NCBI GenBank assembly: GCA_046760905.1
Contig: JBHIFB010000035.1
Span: forward strand, 1-25,954
Direction: 5' to 3'
DNA: 25,954 bases
From: JBHIFB01 sp046760905
GTDB taxonomy: Bacteria > Gemmatimonadota > CAZMKB01
Part shown: one piece after another, positions 7,751 to 16,190 of the stretch
Layout of the letters: each line of letters opens with the position of its first letter
Position numbering within the stretch: the first letter of the stretch is position 1
The notes under the pieces: generated by a model
The model's database searches: none
What the model was told of the DNA's origin: nothing
What the model saw: the letters and a program-made list of their open reading frames with translations, nothing else
Position numbers and translations under genes: made by a program

Positions 7751-8734
7751 ATGGGGAAACAAGTTGTTCTCAGTGGCATGAGGCCAACCGGCAAATTGCA
7801 TATCGGTCATCTAGTTGGTGCACTCGAGAACTGGGTGAGGCTGCAGGATGAATACAGATGTTTTTTCGTCATCGTCGACTGGCATGCTCTCACAACTGAC
7901 TTCCGGAAAGCAAGAGACATCTCGGATAATATCTTAGAGGTAGCCCTGGATTGGATTTCTGTCGGGATAGATCCTTCGAAATCGACTGTGTTTGTCCAGT
8001 CTCAGGTGAAAGATCACTGTGAGCTCCACCTTCTCCTGTCGATGCTCACACCTATGCCCTGGGTCGAGCGAAATCCCACCCTAAAGGAGATGGTCGCTGA
8101 TTACAATCTGGCAGGGAAAATCAGTTACGGGCTGATGGGCTACCCGGTGCTTCAAGCCGCAGACATATTGATCTACAAAGCATCTAGAGTCCCGGTAGGT
8201 GAGGATCAGGTTGCCCACGTCGAAATGGCCCGTGAAATCGCCCGACGTTTCAACAGCTACTTCGGCCCGGTGCTGGTGGAGCCTGAAGAACTGTTGACTC
8301 CTACTCCCCGTATTCTTGGAATCGATGGAAAGAAGATGAGCAAGAGTCTTAATAATTGCATATATCTATCCGATCCTCCAGAGGAGATAGAAACCAAGGT
8401 TAAGAAGATGATCACCGATCCTGAAAAGATATACAAGAATGATCCAGGGAATCCTTTCGTTTGCTCCGTCTTCGACTACCATAAGCTGTTTGATGAGGCG
8501 GGAACCGAAGAAGTTAGAGCCGGATGCGTAGCCGGCAGTCTCGGGTGCGTCGAGCATAAGATCGACCTCGCGAAGAAGATATCACAGCATCTTAAGCCTT
8601 ATCGTGAAAAGAGAGAAGAGCTTGCTTCGAACAAGGAGAAACTCGTGGAGATACTGATGAGCGGTGCGCAGGAGGCCTCCCGCACTACAGGTAAAACAAT
8701 GGGTGAGGTAAGGGAAGCGCTGGGGTTATGGTGA
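7751..8734 (+). CDS. trpS: Tryptophanyl-tRNA synthetase
   Basis: A class I aminoacyl-tRNA synthetase that charges tRNA-Trp; 327 residues, the usual bacterial length. The ATP-binding HIGH motif is at 17-20 (TGKLHIGHLVG) and KMSKS at 195-199 (GIDGKKMSKSLNN). Family landmarks GYPVLQAADIL and VGEDQVAHVEMAREIARRFN are intact. The start at 7751 is preferred over the ATG at 7721 because the family begins a few residues before LSGMRPTG and because GGAAAGGA sits about 8 nt upstream. It follows the M50 protease by 35 nt and precedes scpA by 1 nt, so the genes are almost surely cotranscribed. Confidence 0.96.
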   Translation: MGKQVVLSGMRPTGKLHIGHLVGALENWVRLQDEYRCFFVIVDWHALTTDFRKARDISDNILEVALDWISVGIDPSKSTVFVQSQVKDHCELHLLLSMLTPMPWVERNPTLKEMVADYNLAGKISYGLMGYPVLQAADILIYKASRVPVGEDQVAHVEMAREIARRFNSYFGPVLVEPEELLTPTPRILGIDGKKMSKSLNNCIYLSDPPEEIETKVKKMITDPEKIYKNDPGNPFVCSVFDYHKLFDEAGTEEVRAGCVAGSLGCVEHKIDLAKKISQHLKPYREKREELASNKEKLVEILMSGAQEASRTTGKTMGEVREALGLW

Positions 8735-8735
8735 C

Positions 8736-9464
8736 ATGGAGTACACGGTCAAATTATCGAGCTTCGAAGGACCCTTAGATCTTCTGCTCTTCCTTATACG
8801 AAAGAACGAACTCGATATCTACGACATCCCGATTTCACTGGTCGTTAAGCAGTATATCGAGTATCTGGGTGCACTGGATGAGTTGAGCATCGATAAAGCT
8901 GCCCAGTACCTTCTCATGCTTGCAACCCTCATGCGTATCAAGTCGCGGATGATATTGCCAGGTGGTGAGGAGGAACTGGAGGAGGAGGCGGAGGATCCCA
9001 GAGATGAGCTGGTACAGAAACTCATCGAGTATCAGCAGTTCAAAGAATTTGCAGGGGATTTGGAAAAGAAGGAAGCGATGAGGAGCCTGTTGTATGGTCG
9101 AGGTGGTGCTGTGACATCATCCCCTGGACAACTAGGGACCGAACTACAAGAACTCAATGTTGAGATAGACAATCTAATCACAGCATTCAGGGAAGCCATG
9201 GAGAGGTTCTCCGATTACGATGAGTTCGTACTTGAAGCGGTCGAATTCACCGTGGAGGAGAAAATGGCTGAGATCATGAGCAACCTTGAGGCGAAGGACT
9301 CCTTCAGTCTTGAGGAATTTCTCAGAGGTTGTGGGAGCAAGCTTGAGTTGATCGTCCTGTTCCTTGCGCTCCTCGAACTGATGCGGTTGAGAAGACTCAG
9401 AGTTAGGCAGCGGGGTGCATTCGGCAGGATGGTTGTGCTAAAATTGCCCGTCCAGGAAAGCTAG
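8736..9464 (+). CDS. scpA: Segregation and condensation protein A
   Basis: The kleisin subunit of the bacterial SMC-ScpAB condensin; 242 residues. The N-terminal SMC-binding region has the hallmark FEGPLDLLLFLIRKNELDIYD (residues 9-29). An acidic linker (GGEEELEEEAEDPRDE) follows at about 77-92, then the middle helical region, and a C-terminal winged helix ends in RRLRVRQRGAFGRMVV. The start codon comes 1 nt after the trpS stop, implying translational coupling. Neighbouring scpB encodes its partner. The SMC gene itself is not in the window. Confidence 0.95.
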   Translation: MEYTVKLSSFEGPLDLLLFLIRKNELDIYDIPISLVVKQYIEYLGALDELSIDKAAQYLLMLATLMRIKSRMILPGGEEELEEEAEDPRDELVQKLIEYQQFKEFAGDLEKKEAMRSLLYGRGGAVTSSPGQLGTELQELNVEIDNLITAFREAMERFSDYDEFVLEAVEFTVEEKMAEIMSNLEAKDSFSLEEFLRGCGSKLELIVLFLALLELMRLRRLRVRQRGAFGRMVVLKLPVQES

Positions 9465-9490
9465 GTCAATTCCGCAAGGGAGGGGTATCC

Positions 9491-10192
9491 GTGAGAGATT
9501 TATCTTTGCCTTCCGTCGTTGAAGCGCTGATCTTTGCATCTGATACACCGCTTGCGAAAGGTCGGATCGCTTCGATCATAGGCACTATCGAGACAGACGA
9601 TGTCGTACGTATCGTCGATGAACTGAACCGTGGCTATGAGCTCGGCAGGAAACCTTTGAAGATAGTGGAACTTGCAGGCGGTTACCAGATAGTGACAAGG
9701 GAGGAATACGCACCCTGGATCCGCACTTTGTTCTCACCCAGGAGAAAGTTGAAACTCAGCCAGGCGGCGCTGGAGACGATAGCCATCATTGCATACAAGC
9801 AGCCAGTCGCAAGAATCGAGATAGAAAGGATTAGAGGCGTAAATGTGGACGGTGTCCTGAAAAACCTCCTCGAGAGAAACCTCATTCGGATCATCGGAAG
9901 GGACAAGGGGATTGGGAGACCATACCTGTTCGGAACCACTAACGAGTTCCTTTCTCACTTCGGTTTGAAGAAAATATCTGACCTGCCTGAATACGAGAGT
10001 GTGAGAAAGGGAATAACCTCACTGAGGAACCAACGGAGTGTTATCATAGAGTCACTGGAAGAGAAGACGGAGATAGAAGAGGACGATGAGTCCGGAGAGG
10101 AAGGAATCGATAAGGCTGTCCAGGTTCATCTCCCTGGTCGGAATGGGATCGAGGAGAAAAGCAGGGACGATGATAGAGGAGGGGAGAGTTGA
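9491..10192 (+). CDS. scpB: Segregation and condensation protein B
   Basis: The dimeric partner of ScpA in SMC condensin; 233 residues from a GTG at 9491 with AAGGGAGGGG just upstream. Two winged-helix domains are visible: VVEALIFASDTPL (about 9-21) and the conserved second half with LSQAALETIAIIAYKQPV and IERIRGVNVDGVLKNLLE, then GRPYLFGTTNEFLSHFGL. From about residue 170 a charged, low-complexity tail begins (EEKTEIEEDDESGEEG). The last 107 nt overlap the start of rluB in another frame; there rluB encodes a conserved S4 domain, so the ScpB tail is probably a passive by-product with little constraint of its own (inference). Confidence 0.95.
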   Translation: MRDLSLPSVVEALIFASDTPLAKGRIASIIGTIETDDVVRIVDELNRGYELGRKPLKIVELAGGYQIVTREEYAPWIRTLFSPRRKLKLSQAALETIAIIAYKQPVARIEIERIRGVNVDGVLKNLLERNLIRIIGRDKGIGRPYLFGTTNEFLSHFGLKKISDLPEYESVRKGITSLRNQRSVIIESLEEKTEIEEDDESGEEGIDKAVQVHLPGRNGIEEKSRDDDRGGES

Positions 10193-10841
10193 GGTAAATG
10201 GGCTCGTGGTGAGGGAGGTTGCTCTCCGGGTTAACCCGGATTGTGATGTGATCAAGATTGACGGCGTCAGAGTTGTTCCTCCAGGCCGATATACTTATTT
10301 GATTCTCAATAAACCCCGCGGCTTCGTTTGCAACGCGAATCCTGTAGGAAATCAGAAGTCCATTTATTGTCTGTTACCCGGCCCTCGGCCTTACAGCCTG
10401 AAGTATGCTGGAAGGCTCGATCTGGACAGCGAAGGGCTCCTGATCCTTACCGATGAGGGCGAGCTCGTATACAGACTGACGCATCCTCGATTTAAAATTA
10501 GAAAGATTTACATGGTAAAGACCATCGGAGTCCCCGGTCAGTCCGCTCTGGCAAACCTTCGACGAGGAGTGAGGCTTTCCGATGGCCCCACGCTTCCATG
10601 CAGGGTCAAACTCACAAGAAGAGTGAGAGGGGGAGCCTGGTTTCGGGTAGAACTGTTCGAAGGCAGAAAGAGGCAATTGAGAAGGATGTTCGGGAATGTG
10701 GGTTACGAGGTTGCCCGACTCAAGAGGATAGCGATCGGTCCCACACACCTGGGCAGTCTGGCACCTGGAAGAGTGAGACCGCTTTCGGATAAGGAAGTGA
10801 TGCGCCTGCGGGGAGCTGTAGGATTGATCGATAGAACGTGA
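10086..10841 (+). CDS. rluB: RluB/RsuA-family rRNA pseudouridine synthase
   Basis: 251 residues; isomerises a uridine in rRNA, in RluB's case on 23S rRNA. An N-terminal S4 RNA-binding domain (about 9-60, RLSRFISLVGMGSRRKAGTM then EEGRVEVNG) is followed by the RsuA-type catalytic domain. That domain has LILNKPRGFVCNAN (72-85), the active-site motif GRLDLDSEGLLILTDEG with catalytic Asp112, and the late motif EGRKRQLRRMFGNVGYEVARLKR. Starting later than 10086 would break the S4 domain, so the 107-nt overlap with scpB is real. AAGAGG stands 4 nt before the ATG. RsuA, RluE and RluF relatives cannot be fully excluded, but the scpAB-rluB order supports RluB. Confidence 0.9.
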   Translation: MSPERKESIRLSRFISLVGMGSRRKAGTMIEEGRVEVNGLVVREVALRVNPDCDVIKIDGVRVVPPGRYTYLILNKPRGFVCNANPVGNQKSIYCLLPGPRPYSLKYAGRLDLDSEGLLILTDEGELVYRLTHPRFKIRKIYMVKTIGVPGQSALANLRRGVRLSDGPTLPCRVKLTRRVRGGAWFRVELFEGRKRQLRRMFGNVGYEVARLKRIAIGPTHLGSLAPGRVRPLSDKEVMRLRGAVGLIDRT

Positions 10842-10973
10842 TGATGTAACTGCCTTTCTCATGCTTCTTCTCATCAACACGAGCTGTGACCTTCAATACG
10901 TTTAGCATTGTGAGACCAGGATAAGCTGTTGATAATTATTCACATATATCCAATTCACACGCATGAGCCATAC

Positions 10974-11002
10974 TTGACCTGGTTTCAGACAGCCTTTATA
11001 TT
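10974..11002 (+). promoter_or_regulatory. Promoter of the prfB-lysS-lol-mcs-clpC-bam-lpx run
   Basis: TTGACC (10974-10979), 17 nt spacer, TATATT (10997-11002). The predicted transcript start near 11009 leaves a leader of about 37 nt that begins almost directly with the hairpin at 11014-11031. The rest of the 10842-10973 gap holds no gene that I can see. Confidence 0.6.
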
Positions 11003-11013
11003 TTAATAAACAA

Positions 11014-11031
11014 CGACGTCTAAAGGCGTCG
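11014..11031 (+). promoter_or_regulatory. 5'-leader hairpin of prfB
   Basis: CGACGTC (11014-11020) pairs with GGCGTCG (11025-11031) as a 7-bp stem with one G-U, closing on a TAAA loop. The Shine-Dalgarno AAAGGAG (11032-11038) begins on the very next base, and the GTG start follows 7 nt later. The hairpin is not followed by a T run, so it is not a terminator. It may stabilise the mRNA 5' end or tune ribosome access (inference). Confidence 0.45.
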
Positions 11032-11045
11032 AAAGGAGTTGACAA

Positions 11046-12153
11046 GTGGGACTTGAAAGCAGTCTCGATAAACTGAAAAACGCGAAAGAACGGCTTCTTG
11101 CGTTAAGAGGTTTCCTTTGACATCGATGGTACGCTCAGAGAAATAGACAAATTAGAGAGCTCAATGCAAAGTGAGGATTTCTGGAACGATCCTCAACGCG
11201 GAGCGCAGGTCGCTCAAAAGCTTACCAGATTGAAGAGGCTTGTCCAGGAGTGGCAGGGCCTTGTGAGTGAGGTGGATGATCTCACCGGCCTTGTTGAGAT
11301 GGCCGGGACTGAGGACGACGTTATGAAGGAAGAGCTTCATTCGGAGGTAGAAAAAATCCTTGAAAAGCTTGATGCCTTCGAGCTTTCGAGGACCTTTACG
11401 GATGATGACGATGTGAGGGATGCCATTCTGGCCATTCATCCGGGTGCGGGGGGCACCGAGTCTCAGGATTGGGCTCAGATGCTATTGCGGATGTATAGCA
11501 GGTGGGCTCAGGAGCATGACTTTGAATGCAGACTGCTCGATTTTCAGGCGGGTGAGGAAGCCGGTATAAAGAGCGCTACCCTCGAGGTGAAAGGCGAATA
11601 CGCCTACGGATACCTCAAAGCCGAGATGGGGGTTCACAGGCTCGTCCGTATCTCTCCGTTCGACGCGAATTCCAGAAGGCACACTTCATTCGCATCGGTA
11701 TTCATCTATCCGGAAGTGGATTCCGAAATCGTTGTAGAAATCGACGAGAAAGATTTGAAGATCGACACCTTCCGTGCCAGCGGAGCCGGAGGGCAACACG
11801 TGAACAAGACGGATTCGGCGGTGAGAATCACCCACATACCGACCGGGATAGTAGCCCAGAGCCAGAGCGAACGCTCCCAGCACCGGAACAAAGATAATGC
11901 TATCAAAATACTGCGAGCGCGTCTCTACCAGCATTACAAGCAGAAGGAGAAGGAGAAGAAGGTAGAGATTGAGAAGGGGAAAAAGGAGATCTCCTGGGGC
12001 AACCAGATTCGCTCCTATGTCTTCCATCCATACTCGATGGTGAAAGATCACAGGACCGGTGTCGAGACCGGGGACATACAAAAAGTGATGGAAGGAAATA
12101 TAGATATCTTCTTGCATGCCTACCTGAGGAAGTATAACCTGACCAAAACTTGA
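11046..12153 (+). CDS. prfB: Peptide chain release factor 2, with programmed +1 frameshift
   Basis: RF2 ends translation at UGA and UAA. The gene starts at GTG 11046 behind AAAGGAG and reads 24 codons to an in-frame TGA at 11118-11120. Slipping one base on CTT T gives ...LRGFLDIDGTL... and continues open to 12153, for 368 residues in all, close to the family's usual 365. The catalytic GGQ motif is encoded at 11788-11796 (about residues 248-250, context SGAGGQHVNKTDSAVR). The C-terminus (DHRTGVETGDIQKVMEGNID) is typical. Low RF2 lets ribosomes pause at the TGA and shift, so the protein controls its own level, as established for prfB. A caller ignoring the shift would start it wrongly at 11164. 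lysS follows after 30 nt. Confidence 0.96.
11105..11121 (+). promoter_or_regulatory. prfB programmed +1 frameshift site
   Basis: An internal Shine-Dalgarno-like TAAGAGGT ends 3 nt before the slippery CTT (11115-11117), which is followed by TGA (11118-11120) and C (11121). This matches the known CTT-TGA-C prfB site and its spacing; the SD-like part is weaker than the AGGGGG of E. coli. Before the shift the codons read AGA GGT TTC CTT, after it GAC ATC GAT. Confidence 0.93.
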
Positions 12154-12183
12154 ACATCTTAACGTTCACCCGGAGTCCTGGCT

Positions 12184-13674
12184 ATGGTTGATCTTATGTT
12201 AGACAGGAAGAGCAAGCTTGAAAAGTTAAGAGAGAGAGGTATAGAACCGTTCCCTTACCGGTTCGACAGAACGATAACTGCAGGGGATGGCATCAGAATG
12301 TTCGAGGACGGCGAGCTCGGGGGGGGATCTCATGCAATTGCAGGGAGGATTATGTCCTTTCGCCACCATGGCAAATCATCTTTCGCGCACATCCAGGATA
12401 TGTCCGGCAGGATCCAGATATACTTCAAGCAGGATGTGATGGGTGAACAGGATTACGAAGTGGTGAGGCTTTTGGATATTGGCGATTTGATAGGCGTGAA
12501 AGGGCCACTATTCAAAACCAGGACAGGGGAGATAACGGTCAAGGTGGAGGAATTGTCGGTCCTTGCGAAATCGCTAAGATCGTTGCCGATCGTGAAGGAG
12601 GAGAAGACAGACAGTGGAAAGGCTGTCCTTCACGATAAATTTTCTGATAAAGAACAGCGATACAGGCAGCGATACATAGACCTTATTGTAAATCCTGATG
12701 TAAGAGAAACATTCATGTCGAGGTCAAAGGCAATTTCCCTAATCAGGCATTTTCTCGATGAGAAAGGATTCGTCGAGGTGGAAACCCCAATACTTCAGCC
12801 CCTCTATGGAGGTGCATCGGCCAGACCCTTCACCACCTACCACAATGTTCTTGACATGAAGCTTTACTTAAGGATCGCCGACGAACTCTACTTGAAAAGA
12901 TTGATCGTGGGTGGCTTCGAAAAAGTGTACGAGTTCTGCAAGGATTTTCGAAACGAGGGGATCGACAGGTTTCATAATCCTGAATTCACCATGGTTGAAC
13001 TTTACCAGGCTTATGCCGATTATAATGACATGATGTGTCTGCTCGAGGAGATGATCCCTTCGCTCTCGGTCAGTCTTTTCGGGAAGACTACAATTGCATA
13101 TCAGGGCCAGGAGATCGATCTCACCCCACCCTGGCCCAGGATCGGATATCTCGAGGCGCTGGGAAAATACGGTGGGGTGAAGATGGATTCCTGGGATGAA
13201 GACACAGTTCGAGATATCTGTATCCAGAAACGGGTGGATGTCGAGGGGGTGAAAGGCGTTGCAAGGCTGTTTGATCGGCTCTTCAGTGAGCTCGTTGAAC
13301 CCAATCTCGGGACTCCCACATTCATAATAGATTATCCGGCAGAGACAACCCCTCTGGCGAAGAAGAAAAAGGGTAAGCCGAGACTGGTGGAGCGGTTCGA
13401 ACTCTTCGTCTGTGGAATAGAGATTGCAAATGCTTTTTCTGAGCTCACAGATCCTGTGGAACAGAGGAGACGCTTTGAGGAGCAATTGGCAATGAATGAG
13501 GACGATGACGAGGATAACCACAGAATGGACGAGGATTATTTGCGGGCCATGGAATATGGGATGCCTCCGACGGGGGGCTTAGGTATTGGTGTAGATAGGT
13601 TGATAATGCTTCTAACCGATTCACCTTCGATCAAAGAGGTAATACTGTTTCCCCACATGAGGCCTGAGGAATGA
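12184..13674 (+). CDS. lysS: Lysyl-tRNA synthetase, class II
   Basis: 496 residues; charges tRNA-Lys. An N-terminal OB-fold anticodon-binding domain (about 50-130, with IAGRIMSFRHHGKSSFAHIQD) precedes the class II core. Motif 1 is GFVEVETPILQP (195-206), motif 2 FRNEGIDRFHNPEFT (255-269), and motif 3 GLGIGVDRLIMLLTD near the C-terminus, followed by SPSIKEVILFPHMRPE. The region ASARPFTTYHNVLDMKLYLRI is the lysine-type substrate pocket. A GGAG lies 9 nt before the ATG. Its TGA stop overlaps the ATG of the next gene (ATGA), linking a tRNA synthetase to lipoprotein export genes. This is a known arrangement in other diderms (from memory). Confidence 0.96.
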   Translation: MVDLMLDRKSKLEKLRERGIEPFPYRFDRTITAGDGIRMFEDGELGGGSHAIAGRIMSFRHHGKSSFAHIQDMSGRIQIYFKQDVMGEQDYEVVRLLDIGDLIGVKGPLFKTRTGEITVKVEELSVLAKSLRSLPIVKEEKTDSGKAVLHDKFSDKEQRYRQRYIDLIVNPDVRETFMSRSKAISLIRHFLDEKGFVEVETPILQPLYGGASARPFTTYHNVLDMKLYLRIADELYLKRLIVGGFEKVYEFCKDFRNEGIDRFHNPEFTMVELYQAYADYNDMMCLLEEMIPSLSVSLFGKTTIAYQGQEIDLTPPWPRIGYLEALGKYGGVKMDSWDEDTVRDICIQKRVDVEGVKGVARLFDRLFSELVEPNLGTPTFIIDYPAETTPLAKKKKGKPRLVERFELFVCGIEIANAFSELTDPVEQRRRFEEQLAMNEDDDEDNHRMDEDYLRAMEYGMPPTGGLGIGVDRLIMLLTDSPSIKEVILFPHMRPEE

Positions 13675-14915
13675 GGCTGGAACTGTTCATAGGCCTGAGA
13701 TATCTCCTCTCCAACAGAGGAACACGCTTTCTTTCCCTTATAACATGGATCGCCATCGGCGGTGTGTTTTTAGGCGTCACCGCGCTGAATGTAGTACTCG
13801 CAGTAATGAACGGTTTACAGAACGATCTAAGGGATAAAATACTCGGCATGAACGCACACGTCCTTATCATGTCGGAGGGGCTTAAGCCTTTTGATGACTA
13901 TCAGGGAGTACTCGAAGCAGTCAGGGAAGAAGGCGGTGTCATTGCCGCGGCACCATTCGTGTACACCGAGGCGATCGTCACCAACGGTACACAATATAAT
14001 GAGGGTGTGGTAGTGAGAGGAGTGGATCCTGATCTTGAACCTAATGTGACGAACGTTTCCAAGAACATGATTGGTGGTGCTTTTGCATTCGAAGATGAGG
14101 AATCCGGTGAGGATGCCTCTATCCCGGCTATTGTTATGGGATACATGCTTGCGAACAGATTGCGAGTCCATGTTGGTGATACGGTGAAGCTGTACTCGCC
14201 TTCGGCGAGCACGATCACACCTATTGGGCTTGTCCCGAGGGCATATGAGTTCCGTCTCAGCGGCGTTTTCAAGACAGGTTTGTATGAGTATGATTCAAAG
14301 TTCACCTATCTTTCACTCGGTGGTGCACAGGCGTTTCTCAATCTTGGTGATTCGGTTCACGGTATCGAGGTGAAGGTTAATGATATCTACGATGCTGATA
14401 ATATCGGGAGATCCATCATTGAAAAATTAGGGCCGCCATATTTTGCCAACGACTGGATGTCTATGAATCGAAACCTTTTTTCTGCCCTCAAGCTGGAAAA
14501 AACTGCAATGTTTATTATATTAGTATTGATCGTACTCGTTGCATCTTTCACCATCATTTCCACGATAATCATGATGGTGAATGACAGAATACGCGAGATA
14601 GGGATCCTTAAATCGATGGGGCTTACATCGAGATCCATTATGAAAGTGTTCCTCACAGGTGGCCTTATGATAGGAATAGCTGGAACATTTCTCGGATGCC
14701 TGGGGGGATACGGGCTTGCAGCATTACTGGAAAAGTACAAATTCATTTCGCTGCCGGCCGATGTGTACTGGATTGATAAATTGCCAGTGCAAATGGAAGC
14801 AACAGATTTTGTCACTGTGGCTCTGGTGAGTACAATTATATCCATAATCGCGGCCGTTTATCCGGCATACCGGGCCTCCAAGCTCTATCCTGTAGAAGCG
14901 ATCAGATATGAATGA
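13671..14915 (+). CDS. lolC: Lipoprotein-releasing ABC transporter permease (LolC/LolE family)
   Basis: 414 residues, inner membrane. Topology fits the family: TM1 (about 20-45), a large periplasmic domain (about 46-275), and TM2-TM4 (about 278-303, 325-353, 380-400) with the FtsX-type fold. The cytoplasmic loop DRIREIGILKSMG (305-317) would contact the ATPase, and the C-terminus YPAYRASKLYPVEAIRYE is diagnostic. With LolD it pulls lipoproteins from the inner membrane for transfer to the outer membrane. Only one permease gene is present, so it may act as a homodimer (LolF-like) rather than a LolC/LolE pair; a second gene elsewhere cannot be excluded. It overlaps lysS by 4 nt and lolD by 8 nt. 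Confidence 0.92.
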   Translation: MRLELFIGLRYLLSNRGTRFLSLITWIAIGGVFLGVTALNVVLAVMNGLQNDLRDKILGMNAHVLIMSEGLKPFDDYQGVLEAVREEGGVIAAAPFVYTEAIVTNGTQYNEGVVVRGVDPDLEPNVTNVSKNMIGGAFAFEDEESGEDASIPAIVMGYMLANRLRVHVGDTVKLYSPSASTITPIGLVPRAYEFRLSGVFKTGLYEYDSKFTYLSLGGAQAFLNLGDSVHGIEVKVNDIYDADNIGRSIIEKLGPPYFANDWMSMNRNLFSALKLEKTAMFIILVLIVLVASFTIISTIIMMVNDRIREIGILKSMGLTSRSIMKVFLTGGLMIGIAGTFLGCLGGYGLAALLEKYKFISLPADVYWIDKLPVQMEATDFVTVALVSTIISIIAAVYPAYRASKLYPVEAIRYE

Positions 14916-15648
14916 GATAGATCTGAAAATCAGAGATCCCGAGCGGGAAGGTTCATTGAGCCAGAAGAAGGTTATTCTTGAAACGATAGCTCTGCACAAA
15001 TATTACAAGAGCGGAGATACTCTGCTCAGAGTGTTGAGGGGGATTGACTTCGTTCTTTATCAGGGTGAAGTGGTCTCTGTAGTCGGTCCCAGCGGTTCGG
15101 GGAAAAGTACTTTTCTCCATCTGCTCGGTGGCATCGATCGGCCTACGAAAGGTGAGGTTCTTATAGGCTCTCTCGATCTGAACAGCCTCGGCGAAGAGGA
15201 GCTATCCTCGTTAAGGAACAAGAAGATCGGATTTATTTTCCAATTCCATCACCTTTTGAGAGATTTCACTGCATTGGAGAATGTCATGATGCCGCTTCTA
15301 ATAGGCGGACATCCTAGGCGTGAGGTGAAGGATAAAGCGAGCCGAATACTCGAATCACTCGGCTTGGTTGACAGGAAGGACCATCGCCCGATTGAGTTGT
15401 CAGGCGGTGAGCAGCAAAGAGTGGCGGTAGCCCGGGCTCTCGTGAACTCACCTGTCATGATACTTGCGGATGAGCCCACAGGGAATCTTGACAGAAAAAC
15501 CGGCGAAGAACTTCATGATATGATTTTCCGTTTCAGCGAAGATAACGGCGTCTCTTTCGTGATTGTCACACATAACGAGGAATTGGCAAGGAAAGCGAAC
15601 AGGATATTCAGGCTTGTGGATGGTACTCTTCATCCTGAAGCGAACTGA
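14908..15648 (+). CDS. lolD: Lipoprotein-releasing ABC transporter ATP-binding protein
   Basis: 246 residues, the cytoplasmic ATPase that drives the Lol exporter. All ABC motifs are intact: Walker A GPSGSGKST (60-68), Q-loop FIFQFHHLLRDFTALENV, signature LSGGEQQR (164-171), Walker B VMILADEPTGNLD (183-195) and switch histidine in VTHNEEL. The first 20 or so residues (MNEIDLKIRDPEREGSLSQK) are an extension beyond the usual MacB/LolD start; no internal ATG or Shine-Dalgarno site supports a shorter form. The ATG overlaps the lolC stop by 8 nt. The MacB/FtsE group is similar in sequence, but the adjacent permease fixes the assignment. Confidence 0.93.
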   Translation: MNEIDLKIRDPEREGSLSQKKVILETIALHKYYKSGDTLLRVLRGIDFVLYQGEVVSVVGPSGSGKSTFLHLLGGIDRPTKGEVLIGSLDLNSLGEEELSSLRNKKIGFIFQFHHLLRDFTALENVMMPLLIGGHPRREVKDKASRILESLGLVDRKDHRPIELSGGEQQRVAVARALVNSPVMILADEPTGNLDRKTGEELHDMIFRFSEDNGVSFVIVTHNEELARKANRIFRLVDGTLHPEAN

Positions 15649-15666
15649 TGTGTTAGGGGGATCTGT

Positions 15667-16188
15667 ATGCTCTGCGATGAATGTAAAGAAAACGAGGCAG
15701 TGATAAATTTTACTCAGATCGTAAACAACAAGATGACCACTTACCATCTCTGTGAAAAATGCGCCGAGAAGAAGGGGCTCGGCGGAGAAGAAAAAATAAA
15801 GGATTCACCACTGAGCAGCTTCGTTTCAAAGATAGGCATAGAATCTGCAGAGACCACTCCGGTGGGCAAGGGCAGCCAGCCTCAATGCAAGTCTTGTGAA
15901 TCGAAGCTGAGCGATTTCAAAAAAACAGGTCGATTGGGTTGCCCCGATTGCTACACCGCCTTCGAAGAGGAGTTGAGTTCATTGCTCAGGAAGATACACG
16001 GGAGTCATATCCATGTGGGGAAGGGATTGAAGAGGGACACTCGAGTAGCATCACCGGTGGAAGCAAAGATAAGGGATTTAAAGAAGAAGCTTGAAGAGTC
16101 TGTGAATCGTGAGGAGTATGAGGTCGCTGCCCGTTTGAGAGATGAGATAAAAATGCTTGAACAGACTGTCCAAAGGTCGAAGGAATAA
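15667..16188 (+). CDS. mcsA: McsA, zinc-finger activator of the McsB arginine kinase
   Basis: 173 residues. Two zinc-binding clusters are visible: C3/C6 with C29/C32, and C74/C77 with C92/C95 (GCPDCY). A UVR motif (about 135-165, REEYEVAARLRDEIKML) closes the protein, as in known McsA. In Bacillus, McsA activates the arginine kinase McsB and helps deliver substrates to ClpC. AGGGGGAT precedes the ATG, and the gene lies 18 nt after lolD and 2 nt before mcsB. The usual upstream gene ctsR is absent, so control of this cassette must differ from the Bacillus model. Confidence 0.93.
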   Translation: MLCDECKENEAVINFTQIVNNKMTTYHLCEKCAEKKGLGGEEKIKDSPLSSFVSKIGIESAETTPVGKGSQPQCKSCESKLSDFKKTGRLGCPDCYTAFEEELSSLLRKIHGSHIHVGKGLKRDTRVASPVEAKIRDLKKKLEESVNREEYEVAARLRDEIKMLEQTVQRSKE

Positions 16189-16190
16189 CA

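Noticed and set aside
12868..13521. Antisense open frame of 217 codons on the minus strand
   Set aside because: Lies opposite the conserved lysS core, including motif 2; no family resemblance.
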